From: Hyparrhenia diplandra
Taxonomy: Eukaryota > Streptophyta > Magnoliopsida > Poales > Poaceae
Direction of reading: 5' to 3'
Assembly: GCA_015847255.1 (NCBI GenBank)
Contig: JADLZK010013163.1
Coordinates: 62,001 to 126,000, forward strand
Length of the DNA stretch: 64,000 bases
A program made the translations under genes and the position numbers. The notes under the pieces are model-generated. The model had not been told where the DNA came from. It saw only the letters and a program-made list of their open reading frames with translations, and ran no database searches. Each line of letters begins with the position of its first letter. Position 1 is the first letter of the stretch. Shown piece by piece: positions 10,483 to 21,844 of the stretch.

Positions 10483-12079
10483 TGTTGGCGGTCACTATCA
10501 TACATCTTATACCGCCAACTTAGCTCTAATTAAGAGAGATGGAGCACACTTATGTCAAATAAACATTTACTACTCACCTAGTTCCACTCGTATTCGAGAA
10601 TAATTGTTTTGCAGGAACAAACACGGAAACAGTGAGAGTATGCCAAATAAAGAGTAAAGTGCAAACTCAGGAAATACGTCGACCAAGGGGAACGGGCAGC
10701 CGTAACCGAAGCAAAACGGACCAAAACACCTCCGGAAAGGCGACCTACACCGGGCCACCAGCCCACACGCGAAGGATGGGCGCAGTGGCGGGCCAAACTC
10801 GGGCCGACCGCCGCAGTGCGGCGGCCGCCGCAGCCCGTGCCCGATCCTCGCCGCGCCTTGTCTCCGTGTCCGGCCGAAGGAGCTAAGGCGATGCATGGCG
10901 GTGGATTTGGCGCCAAAACTCCCGCCAAAAACCACTTTCATTCTCCTATAAATAAGAGGCCACACCCCCTTCCACAACACAACACACACACCCTTGAGCA
11001 CTTCACTCACTTTCTTTAGTCCTAGTTGTAGTTTTGAGCAAGGTTGAGCTTCAAGGAGGGCTTGTCTCCTTGGAAGGATCTTTTGGTAATATTAATATTA
11101 TTATGGAGTTCCTTTCAATATGCAAGTCTTTATATTCATATTGCAATGCGTTCGAACTAGAGTATAGTTACCCTCATGTTATCTTATTAATGTGTGAACT
11201 ATGATCTAGTTGACATATTAGTAGATAGGACTTGGCTAATTATAGAATTAACCGTCATGTGTCGACTCGCTAGAAAGTGGTCGGTTTATGTAGATTATGA
11301 TGGTTTGGTGTACCTTCGGGTTTACCTTTATCCTTGCTTGTCGATCCGTAGGGTCGGAGTCCCGGGGGGATTTAGGTAATTTTCTATATACGTGGACGTG
11401 GTGTCCAGGTCTATAGTAATCATTAGAAATGCGGCATCCCACGGTAGTGAGGTAGGGGCAGGTGGTGACAGCCCCTGTTCGCCCATTGCATTCCTCCACG
11501 CTCGGATGTTGAGTTGGAGTTCCGAAAGTGTCCATCGGCCAGCGAGACTAGCCGCGGGCATCTCCTCATCATATGATCGTAATCCCATCATGATTTAGCC
11601 TCCTCACATGTTAAACTAGAGTTCACCCATGTGCAATATTTAGAACCACCTTCTCATTGTAGATTCTCTTTTTATCCTTTTCTCTCCCTAGTGGTGTAGT
11701 AGCTTATGTGTGTTTGTCACTATCCTGAATATCATTCTTCTTACCCCCGCAATTGATTAATGGTTATTCATAAATACATTGTGGATCATCATCATCATTA
11801 TGCTAGCTAACCACACAAACCCTGCCTTCCCTTGGGAAAATATAAATCACGATACCCGAATACCACCGGGTGAAATGCTACAATGGTAGATCCGTGCGCT
11901 TGCGGATTGACTAAAGTAAACACATGAATCCATCTATCATCCGATATCTCTTAACGTGATCTCCGAGAATATTATTTATTCTTAGTGATTGCACTATGAA
12001 ATGCCAACATGCGTTTCTCGTGCCGCTACCGAAATGGGTTATTATCTATTTCTAGTAATGTCGTTAAGAAATATCAACA
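10483..12079 (+). mobile_element. 5' LTR of element B
   Basis: Starts TGTTGGCGGTCACTATC and ends AAATATCAACA (1597 bp). A TATA box TATAAATA is at 10947-10954. A perfect 9-bp inverted repeat GTTGGCGGT / ACCGCCAAC lies at its very start. An earlier LTR-like end (ATGCCAACA at 12009) followed by a decayed primer-binding site is buried inside the last 75 bases. Because the 3' copy carries the same addition, the LTR itself has been extended. Confidence 0.8.
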
Positions 12080-12089
12080 AGGGGCATTT

Positions 12090-13606
12090 CTCGCCCTCAC
12101 CGTTGAAAAAATTTCAAGCGCCATCGAGAAGATGATCGAGAACCGGGCATGGGGAGAAGACAGAGCCCCAACGAAAAGAGGCATGCACAACGCCAAGGAG
12201 ACGAACATGCTAGTTGCAAAGATGGACCTCGTTACTCAAAAGATTGGGAGATCAAGCCACCGAGAAGGAAGTCATGAACAACACTCTACCACTGCAGAAG
12301 CATTGATGACTTGTGAAGTCCGTGGAGAGCTTGGACATTCGGGCAACAATCGCCCCAAAACTCGTGAAGAGCTTGCCTTCATCAACAATGGGTTCCATCC
12401 AGGTAACAACAATGGTAACAATAATAATAATAACAATAGGTGGAACAATCAAGGACGCCCATAAGAAGGTAATGGTTTTAATTACAATTACAATTCCAAT
12501 TATAACTCAAACCAACCTTCTTTGAAAGATTTAGTTCTTGGTCAAGCAAAGATTAATGAGTCCATCAATAAGAAGATTTCTTACAATGATAGAAGATTAG
12601 AGAACATAAATTCACAACTCGATAACCTTACAATCGCAGTTACAAAACCAACGTAAATTTAACAAATTGGTTGAGTCAAAGTTATCACATCCGCCACTAT
12701 TATGCCAATTAATGAAGAAGGAAAAATTACTAGCGCCCGCTGAAAATGTTAATGAGGTGGTCACGAGAGGAGGTAAGGCCACTCGTGATCCACCATATCC
12801 TAACCATTCTGCAGTTCCGCCACGTGATAACCGTGCTACAAAACAGCCTCCCGCACCACAAGTACCACTACCTCGGGGAGGAGGATGAAGAAATTCCACC
12901 CATCATTGAATCAATCGAGAGAAGGGTCACCACCGAGAATTTTGGAGATACAAATCACATACCCTTCCCATCCAGAGAAAGAGGCCAACCACAGATGACC
13001 AATTTGCCCGATTCCTTGAGATGATCGCCAAGATCCACATAGACATGCCACTAATGGATGTTTCGCACATGCCATCATACTCAAGATACATCCGAGCCAT
13101 CATCAACAAGAAGGTGCCAATTCTGACTACAGAAGTAGTGAGGCTTACCGAAGAATGTAGCGCTGCTATACTCAATCGCCTACCAGAGAAGAGAAAAGAT
13201 CCAGGATGTCCCACCATCGCTTGCTCCATAGGGTCACAAAAGATTGACCATGCCCTATGCGATCTTGGTGCAAGTGTCGGTGTCATGTCAAAAGTCAGTA
13301 TTTGACAAGATGAACTTCACTCACCTAGTACCAACGGACATGATGCCGCAACCGGGCCGACTCAACAATACGTTACCCCTCAGGGGTAGTCAAGATGTTC
13401 CCGTAAAAATTAGGAACTATTTTGTGCCGCTTGACTTTGTGGTTTCGAAATGGAGGCCACGAAGGAGACACCCTTGATCCTTGGACTAACCCTTCCTCAA
13501 GATGCCCGGAGCACAAATCAATGTTAGAGAAGGAGAAATTCATTTCAATATTGAAGGTCGAGGAAACTTTCAAATTTCGCCCCAAGCCGTAACAAAGGCT
13601 CCATGA
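12090..13606 (+). pseudogene. gag-pro: gag (3' part) and protease of element B
   Basis: The leader joins directly to the middle of gag (EKISSAIEKMIENRAWGE), so the N-terminal 60% or so of gag is missing compared with C. A zinc-knuckle-like CEVRGELGHSG (12318-12350) has lost cysteines. An Asn-rich run and a coiled-coil region follow. The protease at about 12880-13606 has the active-site stretch CDLGAS near 13259, in the Athila DLG style, and PMLGL-like C-terminal sequence in broken frames. There are several frameshifts. Gag packages RNA; the protease would process the polyprotein. Confidence 0.7.
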
Positions 13607-14211
13607 TCTTCACGACAGAAGAAGGCCCTCAGAGAAAGATGGGTACAACGTGAAAAGGTTAGCTCATACCCCTAATTTCCGACAAAGAGCACCTGAGGTA
13701 AGTCGGAAATAAATAAAATATTTATTTATTTAATTATTTATTTATTTCTTTATAGAATTTATTTACTCACTTAAAAAAATATATATATATAAATGAATTC
13801 TTATTTTTCCTTTCCAACACTATATAGTGTTGAATTTAATATATAAAAATAAATTTGCCCTATAAATAAAATTTTCTAACTCATAAAATAAAACTCTTAA
13901 TTTTTAGCACCCCATTTATTCTGTCATAAATAAAAATATACAAAAACATATTCCAAAAATAATTTTTCATAAAATATTAAAATAAACTTGGGAAAATCCG
14001 AAAACTGGAGACAACGGTTAAACCGACCAAGCACCAACGGTCGGGCGTAACATGACCGTTCTTCGCCACCCCGCCAAAGCCGGGCAGCGAGGGGGCCACC
14101 CAAGACCGGCCGCCGCCCGCGGGCGGCGACCGCCGCCTGAACGCCACCCGCTGTCCCCCCGCCCGTGGCGGTAGCCGTTGTTCTCGGTCCCCGTGTCGCC
14201 GGTGTTTTGCT
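13607..14211 (+). other. AT-rich spacer in place of RT/integrase (element B)
   Basis: No coding similarity. It begins near a strong splice-donor sequence, CCTGAG|GTAAGTCGG (donor at 13698), then runs AT-rich (AAATAAATAAAATATTTATT). It ends in a G+C-rich tract with repeated ACGGTCGG / GACCGTTC motifs just upstream of the internal TATA box. Element C has the same arrangement (19437-18892), so the absence of RT and integrase is a family trait, not a recent deletion. Confidence 0.6.
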
Positions 14212-14426
14212 CTATAAATACTCGAGGTGCCCGGAGAGCTCACCACCCCTCTCATTCTCACATTTTCACTCTCCCACTCCACCTCTCCGTTCTATCTTTT
14301 CTCCAAGAGCTTGTGCAAGAAACCTCTTGCACTCAACAGCCCCAACGTGTCGAAGATCAAGAGCTAGTAAGAATTTTTCGAGCTAACATCACCCTTGTTC
14401 TAGTTCTTGTTTTGTTTTTGTCAAAC
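14212..14426 (+). promoter_or_regulatory. Internal TATA promoter of element B ORF
   Basis: CTATAAATA at 14212-14220 is followed by a G+C-rich AGGTGCCCGGAGAGCTC, then CT-rich leader sequence and, 215 bp on, an ATG at 14427. The reverse complement of element C at 18891-18673 has the same TATA, the same AGAGCTC context and the same CT-rich leader. Conservation in two copies supports a separate promoter for the downstream ORF. Confidence 0.6.
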
Positions 14427-14510
14427 ATGAGCAGGATTGGAAGCAAGATCACCGGAGCATTCAGCAAGACGTTGAGAAGGAGCTCCGTCTCTCCCAAGGC
14501 TCGAGCTCTC
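14427..14510 (+). pseudogene. Athila-specific ORF of element B, 5' part
   Basis: Starts ATG AGC AGG (MSRIGSKITGAFSKTL, a basic N-terminus like MFGKAASAIKKGV in element C). It is interrupted after CTCTC by insertion of element C and continues at 29438. Confidence 0.6.
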
Positions 14511-16093
14511 TGGATGCTTAACGCAATCACTAAGAATAAATATTATCCTTAATGATAACGTCGAGAGAGCGCCAGTGATAGATAAATTGAATATTGCAAG
14601 GGTCAACCCGCAAGCGCACGGATCTATCATCGTAGCATTTCACCCGGGAGTATTCGGGTATCGCTTCATTTATATTTTCCCATGGGAAGGCAGGTTTAGA
14701 TTTAATATGATGATGATAGCCCACAATGTATGTATGGATAGCCACTAATCATGTACAGGGGTAAGTGACAATAATATTGGAGATAGTGGTGACACACACA
14801 CTTCTTGAGCACTAGAAGGAATAAATAGGAAATAACAAGAAAGGGAAAATCTATGTTGAGTTGGCTATTCTAATATCGCCAATGCGTCGACTATAGTCTA
14901 CATATGTCATTCATGGTTCATTGCGAGAGATGGGCTAAAGTGATGAGGAGATGCCTCGCGGTTGGTATATGCCAACCCGGTGACACTTGATAAGACTCCA
15001 ACCCGACACCCGGACGTGGAGGAGTGCGAAGGACTAACAGAGCTGTCACCATCCGCCGCCTACCTCACTACCGTGGATGCCGGCATTTCCCGAGATGAAT
15101 CTCTATAGACCTAAGCACCATGCTTAAGTTTATAGAAAACTACCTAAACCCCCTAGGTACCCCGACCCTACGGATCGACATGGCAAGAGTAAAGGTAAAC
15201 CCGAAGGTACACCAGACCATCACCCGAGCTTAGTTCTACTACGTTCCAAGAACGATATATGATTCAATTAACCTAAAGTTAGTCATGTTAAATTATCACA
15301 TCATACTAACTATACTCTAGTTGGCACAATATGAATATAACATGAGGATAACTATACTCTAGTTCATATGCATTGCGATATAAATAATGAGACTTGAATA
15401 AAGGAAAGAACTTCATAGTAAATTACCAAAAGATCCTTCCAAGGAGACAAGCCCTCCTTGAAGCCTTGCCTAACTCGAATCCTACTACTAAACTAATGAA
15501 GTGGAGAGAGTAGAGCTCAAGGTGAGGATGTAACAATGTGTAATGTGTTGTGTGTGAGTGTGTGTTCAAGGGAGGAGTGCCCCTCTTTATATAGTGGAGA
15601 GGAGGAGGGAATGGAGGGTGCTCCTTGCTTCGAGGGCTTCTTGGCGGAATGAAACCTTGCACCGCATGCAACCGCCGAGTGAAAACCGCTCCAAACCGCC
15701 GCGAGAAAGGGCGGGAACAGAGGGCTTAAAAATTTGCGCCGATCGCCGCAAAGGCGCCGGCCGCCCCTCGGGCCGGGCCTCCCGGCCCCGGCCTTCTCCC
15801 TGTTGCGTGTTTTGTCCTTCAAATGTTGGGCCTATGATGGTGCAAGGGCCAAATTGTGTGCAGTGGTTTGGTCCTCTTGATTGATCCACTCCTTGGCGTC
15901 TTTTATTCAATACGCTTTCTAATTTATTTGACGACTTTTGTACTGTTTCCACTCTTATACCCGCAAAACATAATTTCTACGAATACAAGTGGAACTAGGT
16001 TAGAAGTAAAGGTATATGTAACATAAGTTTGCCCCTTTCTCATGAATTGGATAAAGGTTGGCGGTATAATATACTCGATAATGACCGCCAACA
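14511..16093 (-). mobile_element. 3' LTR of element C
   Basis: Adjoins the purine tract (minus strand), so it is the 3' LTR. On the minus strand it starts TGTTGGCGGTCATTATCG at 16093. Its far end at 14511 (TGGATGCTTAACGC on the plus strand) is altered relative to the 5' LTR. TATATAAA on the minus strand is at 15586-15593. Confidence 0.85.
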
Positions 16094-16128
16094 AGTCCCC
16101 TGCTTAACCTTTGCTCGTCCCGAGCAAA
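16094..16128 (-). promoter_or_regulatory. Polypurine tract and hairpin of element C
   Basis: On the minus strand AGCAGGGGACT touches the LTR; this is the plus-strand primer site for reverse transcription. Just upstream, TTTGCTCGGGACGAGCAAA (16110-16128) forms a perfect 8-bp stem. Elements A, B and E have a matching hairpin at the same place. Confidence 0.7.
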
Positions 16129-17139
16129 TAGCTATGTTTGGTTGTTGATCGAGTTGCTACAATGTCGATATATTTCAAAATGTACCATGCTCATAATAAA
16201 GTATTTTTCCGTTGTTTAAATAAATTGGCATTTTTATCTATCCTTGTTTACTTAAATCATATGGGGCTTATAACATTCTCCAAACTCTTGGGTTATTGCA
16301 AGATAGAACGGTTTTCATAGAAACACTAGTCATTCATTCTTTGATTGATCATTCATGCGAGAGATTTTCATAATGATTCCTTAAATCATCTCGTGTGTAA
16401 ACCATAAGGAGAAACAAGTCATAAGCCTCGATCAAGATGTGCAAGTGAAATTTTATTTCTTTTTTGATAAGGTATGGGCTAGCTCTTATTTCTTTTTAGA
16501 GAAGTGGGCTCTACTCGCCCCTCGGACACTTGTCCATTATTCTTCTCTCTCTTCTCTTTTTTTTTTAGAGGCGGGTATCGAAGTACCCATTGTTTTTTTT
16601 TTTCGGACACACGCCCATTTTTTCTAGCTTAGCCCATAACCTATTTTTGGCAATGTGAATCTTGATCAAAAGCGTATGACAGTGTCTCACATAGGCAATC
16701 ATGAGAATTTTGATCATTAAGGAATTTTGAAATTATTCTCCGAATGATGAATCTCTCTTAGAATAAAACCATAGTAGATTCTATTTTTACCATATCATAT
16801 CCGCAATAGCTTAGAGAAGAATCATGTGTTTGCATACCCACAAATCATTAAGTTTTAGGACAAGACAAGTTAAGCCAATAAACTTAAACATTGGGGAATA
16901 CAATGTTATGAACTAGGTGCAAATTGAACTATAGACAGAGCAACTATTCATCATTTCAACTTCAGAGAAATTAAGCATCCTTATACTACATATTGGAGTG
17001 GAATCATATTTTTGTTCTTTTCATATATATTATTATTATTATTATTTTTAAAGGAAATGAAAATGAAAAACTAAGAGATAAAATAAAATGATAGGGGAGG
17101 TAGGTACTTACCTCCGTGGGGGTCCTCCCCCAAGCTAGC
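16129..17139 (-). other. 3' non-coding region of element C
   Basis: AT-rich with T-runs (minus-strand A-runs with GAGAG), a GGACA-TGTCC inverted repeat at 16524-16535, and a purine tract CTTGGGGGAGGACCCCCAC at 17116-17134 followed by AG|GTAAG. These modules recur in the same order in element B. No gene was seen. Confidence 0.6.
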
Positions 17140-18672
17140 CGATGGCCTATGGGTTAGGGGGTAGTACCCCATGTGGCGCCGTAACGCCAACCGTGCCTCG
17201 TGCTCCCCGCCATCTCCGTTCCGCCTCCTCCGCTTGGTGTTGCGTATGCGCCGATGGCGTTGATCGGAAACCCGCACAAAACCAGTGAGTGATCGCGCAA
17301 TCTCACCTGCGGCGGAGTTCCACATTCCCGAAGTCGGGTGTTGATCTCTTGAGCGTTCTGGGGTCCACCGTAGAGTGACGAGGTGGTGGCATCCCTTTCG
17401 AGTCGGAGGACACCGTGTGTGTCTCATGCCATGCCGACCCTCCCGCTTGGTCCGGATGAGGTGTGAACATCCCCTCATACCGGAAGGTGGGTGTGAGCCC
17501 GGGGTTCAGCGTTGGTGTAAAGAACCCGGGCGTGGCACCGGGTACGGTGTAGGCCGTGGCATCTCGTGGAACCACCGGTAGCTCTCCTTCGTGATGACCT
17601 CGCGAGAAACAGAGAACTCCTCGCGTGCTTCGCCTAGCTCAACTAGAGCGAAGGTGAGTGATGGGGATTTACATAATGAGAGTTCCGGGTTAGGGAGCGG
17701 AATCTCATTTATATATCCCTAAAAAATAATAGATAATCTTCTTGTGGTCATTCTCATCAAATTTTATTATGTGCCCTTGCAATGTGTGTGATAATGAAAT
17801 TTAAGAGGTGGAGTATCTAGGTATGTGACATTCTCGCCTTGCAATGCACCAATGTTACTAGCAACCCTTGTCACAAGAGAGGTACAATAAACAGGTGTGG
17901 ATTGTTTAAAATTGCTAAGCATGCATTTTATGATTTCTTTTACAGAGCAATCTTTCTCTTGTGAACTATGGCATAGAGGCATTGCATCTCAACATCCAAA
18001 AGACGACGAAACTCTTGCCTAGGGAACAAAGTTATGGCAATCCATTTTTGCATAAATTTCAATGTTGGGTGATGTATGTTGGCATTAGTAGGATGAAACC
18101 TAGGATCTATAGGAACTATGGTGGAGATTTCAGTGAAAAAGGCGGCACGATTAAAATCTGGTAAAGCAACAACTAGGTTTGTGCAACATTTCTTAGCATC
18201 AAAGCCTATGTGCCTAGCTAGTTCTTGCCAAGTGTAATAGTGATATTTACCAAAAAAAGCTAACACCTCGATCATGAACTTCCAAAGATCCTAGAAATTG
18301 GATGGTGAGGAGGCGAGAGCCCGCTCATCCGGGGAGCAATCCGGACCATCCGACGATTTTTCCAAATGATGGGGAATTCGTTGTCCATACCTAGTTTTTC
18401 GAGGACGTCGTCGGGAAGCGAGGAGCGGAGCGAAGTCTCGGTTCTTAAGGATGTTGTAGGCTTGCATCTCCCGTTCTCCTTCCGGTCGAGGTGCGGTGCA
18501 TCGGCTTCCTCGATCGTCATCACCGTGGGTGCTTGTTCTTGCTCTTGCTCTTGCGAGGGTGCGTCTTCTTCGTATGCTTCGGGGCGTTGTCGAAGTGTGT
18601 ACCCGAACTTCCTTGGGAGAGCCTCCTTCTTCTCACGCCCTTCTTGATCGCGCTTGCCGCTTTCCCGAACAT
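17140..18672 (-). pseudogene. Athila-specific ORF of element C
   Basis: Starts at ATG 18670-18672 (MFGKAASAIKKGV). Recognisable stretches include LEKLGMDNEFPIIW (about 18390), HYYTWQELARHIGFDA (about 18230), HHPTLKFMQKW (about 18060) and PVYCTSLVTRVASNIGALQG (about 17880). They are collinear with the ORF of element B and match what I know of the large ORF found downstream of the protease/integrase region in Athila elements (often called ATHILA ORF-1). The function is unproven; some related elements carry env-like genes here. Several frameshifts break it. Confidence 0.6.
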
Positions 18673-18891
18673 GTTAGCGAACAAAAAGCGAATGGAATGG
18701 AAACAAGTGCTTACTCTTCGAGAGAACTTGGGAGAGAGAGCTTTGTGAGAGAGAGAGTGGCTGGTGTTCTTGCACTAGAGCTTGGGAATGCTTTGTGGAG
18801 TGCAAGAAGTGAGCAAGTAGCAAAATGAGAGAGTGAGGGAGTGAGAATGAGAGGGGTGGAGAGCTCTCCCGGCCACCTCGCGAATTTATAG
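18673..18891 (-). promoter_or_regulatory. Internal TATA promoter of element C ORF
   Basis: Minus-strand CTATAAATT at 18891-18883, then GAGAGCTC and a CT-rich leader to the ATG at 18672. It matches element B at 14212-14426. Confidence 0.6.
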
Positions 18892-19436
18892 CCCGATGCA
18901 CCCCGACACTTCGGACAAGGGCAACGGCTAGGCGATGTGGCCGTTTGGCTCAGGATGACAGAGGCGCCGCTGGGGCGGCCGGCCCAATCGGCGGCCGGCC
19001 CCATCCTGGGCTCCCCTCGCCGCCCGCTTAAATAAGGTGCGTTCAAGCGGTCGAATCCGACCGTTGTGCGTGTGGTGCAACGGTCGGGGTTCCCGAAACT
19101 TTGTTTTTATTTTCTCTTATTTTATAAATGTTTAAGAAATTTTTTTTTTTTTTTTGGAATAAAGTTTTATTCGAGTATGGCATAATTTATAAAATCTTAT
19201 CAATATATATATTTTATTTATATTATTATTTTTATATTTTAATTGACATGGGAAATATGGCAATGGGATTAAAATATGAAAAGGAATTCTTTTTAATATT
19301 AAAGAATATGGTAATAAAAAGGAAATTAATTAATTAAAGAGGTTTTGAATTCAAAAAATAATTTAATATGAGGAAAATAAATTTATAGAAGGAAAATATT
19401 TATTTCTTACCTTTAGTGAAGCTTACCTTTAGGCCC
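18892..19436 (-). other. Spacer in place of RT/integrase (element C)
   Basis: On the minus strand GGTAAG donor-like sites at about 19430-19408 are followed by an AT-rich run. A G+C-rich tract with repeated CGACCGTTG / CAACGGTCGG follows, leading to the internal TATA. No coding similarity. Confidence 0.6.
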
Positions 19437-19990
19437 GCTTTACATGCCATGCCTTCTTCATATTTTTGGATGGTGATGTGGTAGGCGTATCTTCCTTCAA
19501 GGTAGGCTTGTGTTTGACGAGACCATGGAACATTGTTCGGGCTTGGGGCGGAAGTTGAAGATTTCCTCCTTTCCATTGATGTTGAAGCGGATTTTCTCGC
19601 TACGACATCGATGTGTGCCCCACCTGTGCTTTCGGGAATGGTCGCCCCAAGATCAAAGGTGTTTCCTTAGTGGTTTCCATTTCTAGCACCACAAAGTCAA
19701 TCGGCACGAAGTGATATCTCGATTCTAACAGCACGTCTTACGCTACTCCTACCGGGTGACGGACCGTGGAGTCACCCGCTTGGAGCAACATGCTTGTTGG
19801 TGCCAAGTTGGTGAAGTTCATCTTGTCAAACACAGACTTTGGACATGACAATCGACGCTTGCCCCAAAAGCTCCATAGGGCATGCTCAATCCTTTGAGTC
19901 CCTATTGAACGGTGATGGTGGGACATCCTGGTCTTTCTTCTTCTCAGGGAGTTTGTTTAGTATAGTTGCGCTACATGCTTCTTAGTTTTA
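19437..19990 (-). pseudogene. pro: Protease region of element C (active site lost)
   Basis: Collinear with the protease of element B: IGTQRIEHAL then FDKMNFTNLAPTSM. Where B has the DLGAS active site, C reads a frame-shifted stretch without the Asp codon (about 19870). It may be dead, or mis-called, because the change lies in a G-run. Confidence 0.6.
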
Positions 19991-21692
19991 CCACCTCGGT
20001 GGTTGGTAGGGCAGCTTATTGTTGATGACGGCTTTGACAAATTTGGCGTAAGATGGCATGTGGAGTACATCCATTAGTGGTACATCCACATGTATCTTCC
20101 GGATCATCTCAACAAAACGGGCAAATTGTTCATCCACGGTTGATTTTCTCTTAGGGAAGGAAAGGGCATGAAGTTTGTGTCCCCATAAGTTTGAGTTGTA
20201 ATCCTTTCCTCTGGCCGGGCTCTTCTTCGATTGGTGGAGCGCCTGCGTTGTTGTCTTGTCGTGGGTTCTTTGGGATTGCGAGAGTTTTTTCGCTGCATGT
20301 TTAGGATATGGTGGATCACGAGTAGACTTACCGCTCCTCGTGGCCACTTTGCATTAACCTTTTTCCGTAGGTTGACTAGGATTTTTCCATCTTGATTAAT
20401 AGGAATGTAAGTTGCTAAATGTGACAATTGTTTTTCAACCTTTTTATATAAGCTCAATTGATTAATTACAGCAGAAGATAAATTCTCAAGTTTGGTGTTT
20501 ATGTCTTCAAGCATTTTATCATTAGACGATATCTTTTTGTTAAGACTTTCATTAATTTTAGCTTGACCATAAACTAAATCTTTCAAGGAGGGTAGATTGG
20601 AATTGAAATTGGAATTGTAATTCAAATTGTAATTGTTACCTCCTTGTGGGCGATTCCGATTGTTCCACCCATTGTTATTACCCCGGACGAAATCCGTTGT
20701 TGACGTAGGCTACTTCTTCTCGAGTTTCGGGACAAGAACTTCCCGAATGTTCCAACCTCTCCACAGACTTCACATGTCATATGTGAGTCCATGGGGAGTG
20801 TAGCACCGCTTGACGGAGCTTGGTCGCCCAGTCTTTTTCATCGGGAGATCGATCTTTGCAGCAAAAGCAGATCTGTCTCCTTTTATCGTGTGCATACCTT
20901 TTTTGTGTTTTTCGAGGGGCCCGTTCTTCTCCCCGCCTTGGTTCTCGATCATCTTCTCGATGAGCGCTTCGCTTTCTCAACGGTGAGGGATAAGAACGCC
21001 CCTCCAGAAGCAAAGATCTATGTGGCCCTTCGACATGGTCGTAAGACCATTGTAGAAGTTCTCAAGGACGAGCCACTTCTCCATGCCATGGTGTGGGCGG
21101 CGAGGATGTACTCTTGCGGCCTCTCCCACGCCTCTAGTATGGGTTCCATTGCTGTCTGGCGAAAATTGGAAATCCTTGCCCGCAGGGCATTGGTTTTGTC
21201 CATTGGGAAGAACCTTTGCGAGGAATGCGGTGGAGCATTTACTCCAAGTCCGACAGACCTCCTTGTCCTTGTAGAACCATTGCTTCGCTTTCCCCACAAG
21301 GGAGAAGGGAAACAAGCGAAGCCTCGACATCCGCTCAACGCCCTTGATGACGATTGTGTCGCATGACTCCAAGAAGTTCGGAGATGAGCATTTGCGTCCC
21401 GCTTGGCAGTCCACAGAATGGACTTGCTTGTACCATCGTGATGAGGCCAGTCCTTATCTCAAAGTTCTTGTCGCCCAAGTTGACACGGGGGCCAACTGGG
21501 ACATTGCCCACGACAGGGACAGAGTAGTCACGGAGTGTCTTGGTGGCCATGAGTGTTGATGAAGATGGTACTTGGATGACAGGTGCAACCTCCTCGGGAG
21601 TGATGACAGGAAGAGTGGCCTGAGCCCGACTCCTTCCGGAAAGCCTCTCTCGGATCGTCGGCGAAGTTATTCGGCAGGTTGCGACCAGTCAT
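19991..21692 (-). pseudogene. gag: gag of element C
   Basis: Begins at ATG 21690-21692 (MTGRNLPNNFADDP) and continues through MATKTLRDYSVP (21550), a capsid-like part (RLRLFPFSLVGKAKQWFY, about 21330), an acidic/basic linker (IEKMIENQGGEK, about 20950), a zinc-knuckle remnant (CEVCGEVG, about 20780) and a coiled coil (20625-20350) before the protease. It is open only piecewise, with four or more frameshifts, all in G+C-rich stretches. Longer than B's gag, which has lost its N-terminus. Confidence 0.7.
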
Positions 21693-21820
21693 ACACTATC
21701 CCCTGTTTTCATCCACAACGGGAAGAAAAAAAAAAGAGTTAACTCCGCAAAGATTGGGGCTATCATCCATACATGTGGTTATGATCATCTTTATTAATAT
21801 TTTTTCTTTTAACCATGCCT

Positions 21821-21837
21821 TCCCCGCAACGGTGCCG
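21821..21837 (-). other. Primer-binding site of element C (degenerate)
   Basis: Complement of an imperfect TGGCGCCGTTGCCGGGGA site, 7 bases from the 5' LTR, with one missing G and a C-to-T change. Confidence 0.65.
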
Positions 21838-21844
21838 AAATGCT

